From assembly GCA_050181295.1 (NCBI GenBank), contig JBFXDI010000172.1, positions 1 through 7,515 on the forward strand: a DNA stretch of 7,515 bases, given 5' to 3'. The stretch comes from JBFXDI01 sp050181295 (GTDB lineage: Bacteria; Pseudomonadota; Alphaproteobacteria; Rhizobiales; Aestuariivirgaceae). Position numbers and translations under genes: made by a program. Shown piece by piece: positions 1-3,643 of the stretch; the first letter of the stretch is position 1; the number at the start of each line of letters is the position of its first letter. The notes under the pieces are model-generated. The model had not been told where the DNA came from. It ran no database searches and was given only the letters and a program-made list of their open reading frames with translations.

Positions 1-242
1 GAGGTGAGGTCTGTCTCCACCTCCGCTGCGTCCACCGTCCGAACTTCGCCGAGCTCGCCGCGCGGGAGGTCTCCCTGATCCTGGCGACCATCGAGGTCTC
101 CGACGTCCAGGCGCTGTTCGAGGAGTTCCAGAAACGGGGCGCAAGCTTCGCCCAGACGCCGACCAGACAGCCCTGGGGCGGGACCGATTTCCAGGTTCGG
201 GATCCGGACGGGAACGTAGTTTCCTTCGTCACCTACGGGTAG
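1..242 (+). CDS. VOC (glyoxalase/bleomycin-resistance fold) protein, 3' part only
   Basis: The frame ending at the TAG at 240-242 is open back to the window edge and gives about 79 residues; the start lies outside the window. The end carries the typical last beta-alpha-beta-beta module of the vicinal oxygen chelate fold. It has an SDVQALFEEFQKRGA helix, then PWGGTDFQVRDPDGN followed by VVSFVTYG. The W-G-x-x-x-F-x-V-x-D-P-D-G-N pattern is a hallmark of the family. Members range from glyoxalase I to dioxygenases and drug-binding proteins, and the substrate cannot be told from this fragment. The usual C-terminal metal-ligand Glu position is occupied by a Val/Ser stretch (NVVSFV), so this copy may be a non-enzymatic binding protein, but too little is visible to decide. 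No functional link to the downstream genes is apparent. Confidence 0.8.
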   Translation, partial: GEVCLHLRCVHRPNFAELAAREVSLILATIEVSDVQALFEEFQKRGASFAQTPTRQPWGGTDFQVRDPDGNVVSFVTYG

Positions 243-269
243 CGGCCTGCTCCCTTGTTTCAGGATGAT

Positions 270-288
270 GCGGCGCAATACGCGCCGC
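270..288 (+). terminator. GC-rich hairpin after the VOC gene, possible weak terminator
   Basis: A perfect 7-bp inverted repeat, GCGGCGC / loop AATAC / GCGCCGC, begins 28 bp after the VOC stop codon. It is followed by TTGTCACG, which is not a proper T-run. It could stop transcription of the VOC gene weakly or simply protect the mRNA end. The position favours a 3'-end role; the missing U-tract argues against a strong intrinsic terminator. Confidence 0.35.
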
Positions 289-327
289 TTGTCACGAATC
301 GGAAGACATGGGCCAAATGTCGCCGTT
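289..327 (+). promoter_or_regulatory. Candidate promoter region of the GlsB-like gene
   Basis: Two overlapping weak candidates lie just upstream of the ribosome binding site. The first is a sigma70-like TTGTCA (289-294), 18 bp, CCAAAT (313-318); the -35 matches 5 of 6 and the -10 only 3 of 6. The second resembles an alphaproteobacterial EcfG general-stress promoter: GGAAG (301-305), 18 bp, CGTT (324-327), against the consensus GGAAC-N16/17-CGTT. It has one base mismatch and one extra spacer base. Either would start transcription close to the Shine-Dalgarno site. Both are guesses from sequence likeness. Confidence 0.22.
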
Positions 328-336
328 GATTCCAAC

Positions 337-344
337 GGAGGAGG
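337..344 (+). promoter_or_regulatory. Strong ribosome binding site of the GlsB-like gene
   Basis: GGAGGAGG lies 5 bp before the ATG at 350. This near-perfect Shine-Dalgarno sequence decides the start. The upstream in-frame ATG at 308 has no such site and would add 14 residues outside the conserved family region. Confidence 0.85.
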
Positions 345-349
345 CTCTC

Positions 350-601
350 ATGGACGACACGAGCGTGGGGTGGATCGCTGCCATCATCATCGGAGGACTC
401 GCGGGCTGGCTGGCCGAGAAGTTCATGCAGTCCAATGTGGGGCTGCTGATGAACATCATCCTCGGCATCGTCGGCGCGGCGCTCGCCAACTTCCTGCTCG
501 GGCTCATCGGCGTGAGCTTCGGCGGCTGGATCGGCTATCTGATCGCCGGGTTCATCGGCGCCTGCATCCTGATCGCCATCGCCAGAGCCATCAGGCGCTG
601 A
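350..601 (+). CDS. GlsB/YeaQ/YmgE (transglycosylase-associated) family small membrane protein
   Basis: This 83-residue, very hydrophobic and glycine-rich protein has three predicted membrane segments, at about residues 6-22, 31-53 and 56-78, and a basic end (ARAIRR). The pattern GWIAAIIIGGLAGWLAEKFM, then a glycine-rich second helix, then GGWIGYLIAGFIGACILIA is the standard layout of the family, and the length is normal for it. It should sit in the inner membrane. The molecular role is not known: the old 'transglycosylase-associated' label is historical, and several members are induced by stress. The gene stands alone on its strand and converges on the DUF4126 gene, with 12 bp between the stops. 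The start at 350 is chosen for its strong ribosome binding site. The family call is safe; the function is open. Confidence 0.9.
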   Translation: MDDTSVGWIAAIIIGGLAGWLAEKFMQSNVGLLMNIILGIVGAALANFLLGLIGVSFGGWIGYLIAGFIGACILIAIARAIRR

Positions 602-613
602 GGCTTTCCTCCG

Positions 614-1201
614 TCACAGCGGCGGGGCGTCGGTTGGAGACGCCCTGCGGCTGATGGCGCGCCGGACCAGCCGTAACGTCAGCCAGGCGAAAGCAATGAC
701 GGCGGCAACCGCCAGGACGGGCGCGGCGAGCGCCAGCAGCGACACGAGCAGGGCGCCGATGATCTCGCCCGTCGATACGACGGAGTTGCCGAGCCCTCCG
801 GTAAGGAGGGTGGAGTTCGCCCGCACCATGGCCGTGATTCCCTGCGTGAGGCCCGCCGCTCCGCCGCCCGCGATGATGGCGGCCGTCCATTTGACGATCG
901 GCGGCAGGTCGACCATGACGGCAGCCGAGAGCAGCGTGCCCGCGAGGACCGCCGCCGGAGTGGCGAGGCTGTCCAGCAGGTTGTCGACCACCGGGACATA
1001 ATAGGCGACGATCTCGGCCAGCGCGGCGACGGCGAAAACCGTCATGGCGGCCGGCGTTCCGACCCAGGCGAAGCCGTCGGAGAGCGGCAGATAGCCGAAG
1101 TTCGCCGCCACGCTCGCCACCAGCACGGGAAGGAAGAGGCGGAAGCCCGTGGCAGCCGCAAGCCCGACGCCAAGCGCGGCCGATATGGCCAGTTCCATCA
1201 T
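614..1201 (-). CDS. DUF4126 family membrane protein
   Basis: The 195-residue protein carries the DUF4126 layout from end to end. It begins with a first helix LAISAALGVGLAAATGFRLF. Then come FGYLPL and FAWVGTPAAM before the second helix, the conserved VPVVDNLLDSLATP turn (about residues 69-82), and glycine/alanine-rich membrane helices at about 83-95, 104-122 and 147-178. In the middle is TGGLGNSVVSTGE (about 134-146), matching the family's 'N..S.GED' region. The tail is short, basic and proline-rich. It is an integral inner-membrane protein of unknown function. The frame stays open upstream to 1327, but the ATG at 1201-1199 is chosen because AGAGGG (1209-1214) precedes it by 7 bp and the family begins there. 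A second ATG directly follows (1198-1196). It faces away from the fds operon, so the two share the upstream region of 1202-1568. Confidence 0.88.
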   Translation of the reverse strand: MMELAISAALGVGLAAATGFRLFLPVLVASVAANFGYLPLSDGFAWVGTPAAMTVFAVAALAEIVAYYVPVVDNLLDSLATPAAVLAGTLLSAAVMVDLPPIVKWTAAIIAGGGAAGLTQGITAMVRANSTLLTGGLGNSVVSTGEIIGALLVSLLALAAPVLAVAAVIAFAWLTLRLVRRAISRRASPTDAPPL

Positions 1202-1280
1202 CCCTGTTCCCTCTGGGTCGCCGCTATCAGACAGTTCGCGGTAACCTCCAGAAAATAACACAGATTTCACAGCCGCCACC

Positions 1281-1312
1281 CCTTGCACCCGGAGGGTGCG
1301 AGGTCTTATTTT
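1281..1312 (+). terminator. Terminator-like hairpin pointing toward fds
   Basis: The arms CCTTGCACCC and GGGTGCGAGG flank a GGA loop. They form a 10-bp stem with one G-U pair (T1284 with G1300), followed at once by TCTTATTTT. A GC-rich stem plus T-rich tail is the form of a Rho-independent terminator on the + strand. No + strand gene ends nearby, since the last one ends at 601. It may therefore insulate fds from read-through, stop antisense transcription across the DUF4126 gene, or act as an attenuator if a transcript starts upstream of it. The T-tail is part of an 8-bp outer dyad with GAAAATAA at 1251-1258. Confidence 0.5.
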
Positions 1313-1331
1313 CAGGCAAAGCAGCACTGCC

Positions 1332-1363
1332 GACGATTTGCGGAACCGCAGGGGTCGTCCCCC
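1332..1363 (+). other. Overlapping hairpins that exclude one another
   Basis: GACGA (1332-1336) can pair with TCGTC (1355-1359), enclosing the perfect hairpin TGCGG-AA-CCGCA (1339-1350). Alternatively GGGG (1351-1354) pairs with CCCC (1359-1362) around the loop TCGT, using the same bases. The second fold is followed by GTTGGCC and a TTTT run at 1371-1374. Such alternative pairing is seen in regulated leaders, but also arises by chance in GC-rich DNA. No known riboswitch class is recognised. Confidence 0.3.
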
Positions 1364-1436
1364 GTTGGCCTTTTATCGGTGTCCTCGCGTCCACGACCCT
1401 TCGGACACGCTGCTTTGCGCAGGTTCTATATTCCTG

Positions 1437-1467
1437 TTGATGATGTTGCGATGCAGCATTCTACAAT
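1437..1467 (+). promoter_or_regulatory. Candidate sigma70-type promoter of the fds operon
   Basis: TTGATG (1437-1442) and TACAAT (1462-1467) lie 19 bp apart in the lower-GC part of the upstream region. The -10 hexamer matches TATAAT at 5 of 6, the -35 matches TTGACA at 4 of 6, and the spacer is longer than ideal. Transcription would start near 1474 and give a leader of roughly 95 bases. A CTATAT at 1426-1431 is an alternative alphaproteobacterial -10 without a good -35. Confidence 0.25.
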
Positions 1468-1478
1468 GTGATGCGGGC

Positions 1479-1493
1479 ATCGAATTTCTCGAT
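1479..1493. promoter_or_regulatory. LysR-type T-N11-A dyad, possible operator of fds
   Basis: ATCGA / ATTTC / TCGAT is a perfect 5-bp inverted repeat with a 5-bp spacer. T1480 and A1492 give the T-N11-A spacing typical of LysR-type regulator boxes. It lies 76 bp before the fdsG start. The neighbouring dyad GATGC-GG-GCATC (1470-1481) overlaps it by three bases. In Ralstonia (Cupriavidus) the fds operon is controlled by the LysR-type regulator FdsR, which makes such a site expected; no regulator gene lies within this window, and binding here is inference. Confidence 0.35.
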
Positions 1494-1556
1494 TGGACAG
1501 GCCTACGTGCCATGATTAGAAGGAATAGTAAGGTTTAGTGGCGATTCTTCGCGCAC

Positions 1557-1561
1557 AGGAG
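1557..1561 (+). promoter_or_regulatory. Ribosome binding site fixing the TTG start of fdsG
   Basis: AGGAG ends 7 bp before the TTG at 1569. An in-frame TAG at 1536-1538 closes the frame upstream and no ATG or GTG lies between, so this site and the TTG are the only reasonable initiation signal. Confidence 0.8.
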
Positions 1562-1568
1562 ACTTGAG

Positions 1569-2066
1569 TTGGCCGCCAACGCCGCATTTTCAGCAAGCCT
1601 AGACCCGGCGGCGGATGTTGCATCCATCGCACGGGCGCATGGCAACAGGCCTGAGAACCTCATCGAGATGCTGCATGAGGTGCAGGACCGGCTGGGCTAT
1701 GTCTCCGACGGCGCTGTCGCTACTCTGGCGCATGCCATCAACCGCTCGCGCGCCGAGGTCCATGGCGTGCTGACGTTCTATCACGACTTCCATCGCGCCC
1801 CCGCCGGGCGGCACAGCGTGAAGATCTGCGGCGCCGAGGCCTGCCAGTCCATGGGCTGCCGCGGCCTCGTGCGGCATGCGGAGCGCCGGCTCGGCACGCG
1901 CATGGGCGAAACGACCGCCGATCGCGCCATCACGCTCGAAACCGTCTATTGCCTCGGCAACTGTGCCCTGTCACCGGCCGTGATGATCGACGGGGAGCTG
2001 CACGGGCGGGTCACGCCGGAAAAATTCGACGCCCTGATGGACTGTATGAAGGGCGAGGCGGCATGA
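1569..2066 (+). CDS. fdsG: NAD-dependent formate dehydrogenase gamma subunit FdsG (NuoE-like, 2Fe-2S)
   Basis: FdsG is the small iron-sulfur subunit of the soluble formate:NAD+ oxidoreductase. It has the fold of the complex I 24-kDa subunit NuoE: a helical N-terminal part (about residues 10-75, with LIEMLHEVQDRLGYVS and VHGVLTFYHDF) and a thioredoxin-like [2Fe-2S] domain. The four cluster ligands are C87 and C92 (CGAEAC) and C128 and C132 (CLGNC), in the expected C-x4-C ... C-x3-C pattern. The 165-residue length is normal for FdsG. Translation starts at TTG: the next in-frame Met is residue 34 and would remove conserved sequence, and the TTG has a good AGGAG site. The stop overlaps the fdsB start in ATGA, suggesting coupled translation. 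It is first in the operon, the usual order. The cluster lies off the direct formate-to-NAD path in known structures and probably tunes the flavin site. Confidence 0.95.
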   Translation: MAANAAFSASLDPAADVASIARAHGNRPENLIEMLHEVQDRLGYVSDGAVATLAHAINRSRAEVHGVLTFYHDFHRAPAGRHSVKICGAEACQSMGCRGLVRHAERRLGTRMGETTADRAITLETVYCLGNCALSPAVMIDGELHGRVTPEKFDALMDCMKGEAA

Positions 2067-3625
2067 GCAGGGCCTATACCGTCTTTGTGCCACGCGATGC
2101 AGCGGCGCTCTCCATGGGGGCCGACGCGGTGGCTGCGGCGATCCAGCAGGAAGCGCTGCGCAGGGGGCTTACCGTCACCGTGGCGCGCAATGGCTCGCGC
2201 GGACTTCTCTATCTCGAGCCCTTGGTGGAGGTCGCCACGGAGCAGGGGCGCATCGCCTACGGGCCGGTTTCGGCGGCCGATGTTCCAGGTCTTTTCGACG
2301 CCGGCTTCCTCGACGGCGGCTCCCACCCGCTCGGGCACGGGCCGACCGAGGAGATCCCCTATCTCAAGAAGCAGGAGCGGCTGACCTTCGCGCGCTGCGG
2401 GATCATCGATCCCCTGTCGGTCGAGGACTATGTCGCGCATGGCGGCTACGAGGGCCTCAGGAAGGCGCTCGCCCTGACGGGCGCGGAAGTGGTCAAGGAG
2501 GTTTCCGACTCGGGCCTCCGCGGCCGCGGCGGGGCGGGCTTCCCGACCGGCATCAAGTGGAAGACCGTGCACGATCTCGCGGCCGACCAGAAATATATCT
2601 GCTGCAATGCCGATGAAGGCGACAGCGGCACCTTCGCCGACCGGATGCTGATGGAGGGCGATCCGCTCACCCTCATCGAGGGCATGACGATCGCCGGCAT
2701 CGCGACGGGCGCGACGGAGGGCTACGTCTATATCCGCTCCGAATACCCGCATGCCATCGCCACCATGAAGGAGGCGATCCGCAAGGCGGAGGCCGCGGGC
2801 TGGCTTGGCGCCAATGTCGGAGGCTCGGGCAAGGCGTTCCGCCTGCATGTGCGCAAGGGAGCGGGCGCCTATATCTGCGGCGAGGAGACCTCGATGCTCG
2901 AGAGCCTCGAGGGCAAGCGCGGCCTCGTGCGCTACAAGCCGCCCATTCCCGCCATCGAGGGCCTGTTCGGCAAGCCTACCGTCATCAACAACGTGCTCTC
3001 CTTCGCGGCCGTGCCCTACATCCTGGCGCACGGCGCCAAGGCCTATGCGGACTTCGGCATGGGCCGCTCGCGCGGCACGCTGCCCTTCCAGCTCGCTGGC
3101 AACATCAAGCAGGGCGGGCTGGTGGAGAAGGCCTTCGGCGTGACGCTCGATGCGCTCATCCACGAGTTCGGCGGCGGCACGGCCTCCGGCCGGCCGGCCC
3201 GCGCGGTGCAGATGGGCGGCCCGCTCGGCTCCTACCTGCCGGCCTCGCTGTTCCACCTCGCGCAGGACTACGAGACCTTCGCCGCCAACGAGGCGATGGT
3301 GGGTCACGGCGGGCTCGTGGTCTTCGACGATACCGTCGACATGAGCGAGCAGGCGCGCTTCGCCATGGAGTTCTGCGCGGTAGAGTCCTGCGGCAAGTGC
3401 ACGCCGTGCCGCATCGGCGCCACGCGTGGCGTCGAGGTGATCGACAGGATCCGCGCCGGTATCGAGCCCGAGAAGAACCTGATGCTGCTCGACGATCTCT
3501 GTACCGTGATGGTCGACGGCTCGCTCTGCGCCATGGGCGGGCTGACGCCGATGCCGGTCAGGAGCGCTGTGAAGCATTTCCCTGAAGATTTCGATCGCCC
3601 CGCGCATGTCGCGGCGGCGGAATGA
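2063..3625 (+). CDS. fdsB: NAD-dependent formate dehydrogenase beta subunit FdsB (NuoF-like, FMN/NAD)
   Basis: FdsB is the diaphorase subunit that reduces NAD+ with electrons from FdsA. The 520 residues fit the family. Residues 1 to about 100 form a thioredoxin-like domain without cysteine (the first Cys is C112), so it cannot hold a cluster. The NuoF core follows. The FMN/NAD glycine-rich loop is GLRGRGGAGFPTGIKW (151-166), NADEGDSGTF is at 182-191, and GAGAYICGEETSMLES is at 267-282. The C-terminal [4Fe-4S] site is ESCGKCTPCR with C443, C446 and C449, plus C489 forty residues later. The frame is open from 1949, but the ATG at 2063 is chosen: it overlaps the fdsG stop (ATGA), has AGGGCGAGG just before it, and matches the family start. 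A gap of 18 bp with GAGGTG leads to fdsA. It is cytoplasmic. Confidence 0.97.
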   Translation: MSRAYTVFVPRDAAALSMGADAVAAAIQQEALRRGLTVTVARNGSRGLLYLEPLVEVATEQGRIAYGPVSAADVPGLFDAGFLDGGSHPLGHGPTEEIPYLKKQERLTFARCGIIDPLSVEDYVAHGGYEGLRKALALTGAEVVKEVSDSGLRGRGGAGFPTGIKWKTVHDLAADQKYICCNADEGDSGTFADRMLMEGDPLTLIEGMTIAGIATGATEGYVYIRSEYPHAIATMKEAIRKAEAAGWLGANVGGSGKAFRLHVRKGAGAYICGEETSMLESLEGKRGLVRYKPPIPAIEGLFGKPTVINNVLSFAAVPYILAHGAKAYADFGMGRSRGTLPFQLAGNIKQGGLVEKAFGVTLDALIHEFGGGTASGRPARAVQMGGPLGSYLPASLFHLAQDYETFAANEAMVGHGGLVVFDDTVDMSEQARFAMEFCAVESCGKCTPCRIGATRGVEVIDRIRAGIEPEKNLMLLDDLCTVMVDGSLCAMGGLTPMPVRSAVKHFPEDFDRPAHVAAAE

Positions 3626-3643
3626 CCTAAACGAGGTGCAGCC

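Larger units (their letters stand above)
1202..1568. promoter_or_regulatory. Divergent intergenic region between the DUF4126 gene and fdsG
   Basis: No convincing gene lies in these 367 bp. Two short open frames occur (from 1283 and from 1296), but neither has a good ribosome binding site or a recognisable protein. The part from about 1415 to 1540 is clearly richer in A+T than the surrounding genes, as expected of promoter DNA. Inverted repeats are dense: 1251-1258 with 1306-1313 (GAAAATAA / TTATTTTC), 1281-1290 with 1294-1303, 1321-1330 (GCAG-CA-CTGC), 1332-1336 with 1355-1359, 1339-1350 (TGCGG-AA-CCGCA), 1351-1354 with 1359-1362, 1379-1384 with 1403-1408 (GTGTCC / GGACAC), 1470-1481 (GATGC-GG-GCATC) and 1479-1493. 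The region must hold the control sites of fds and of the DUF4126 gene; the strongest elements are listed separately. Confidence 0.7.

Noticed and set aside
308..349. Upstream ATG at 308 extending the GlsB-like protein by 14 residues
   Set aside because: It has no ribosome binding site, and the ATG at 350 has a near-perfect one. The extra residues do not belong to the family.
1202..1327. N-terminal extension of the DUF4126 protein by 42 residues, to 1327
   Set aside because: The extension is not hydrophobic, does not match the family and would run through the 1281-1303 hairpin. The ATG at 1201 has its own ribosome binding site.
1400..1420. Sigma54-like promoter (GGACACG ... TTTGCGC) before fds
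   Set aside because: The GG (1403-1404) and GC (1417-1418) elements are separated by 12 bases where the consensus needs 10, and the -24 box lacks TGGC. The likeness to sigma54-dependent fdhF control in E. coli is therefore not supported.
1283..1538. Two short + strand open frames (62 and 80 codons) upstream of fdsG
   Set aside because: They begin within or next to the terminator-like hairpin and lack a Shine-Dalgarno site. They overlap one another in different frames and give proteins with no recognisable pattern. A leader peptide cannot be fully excluded.
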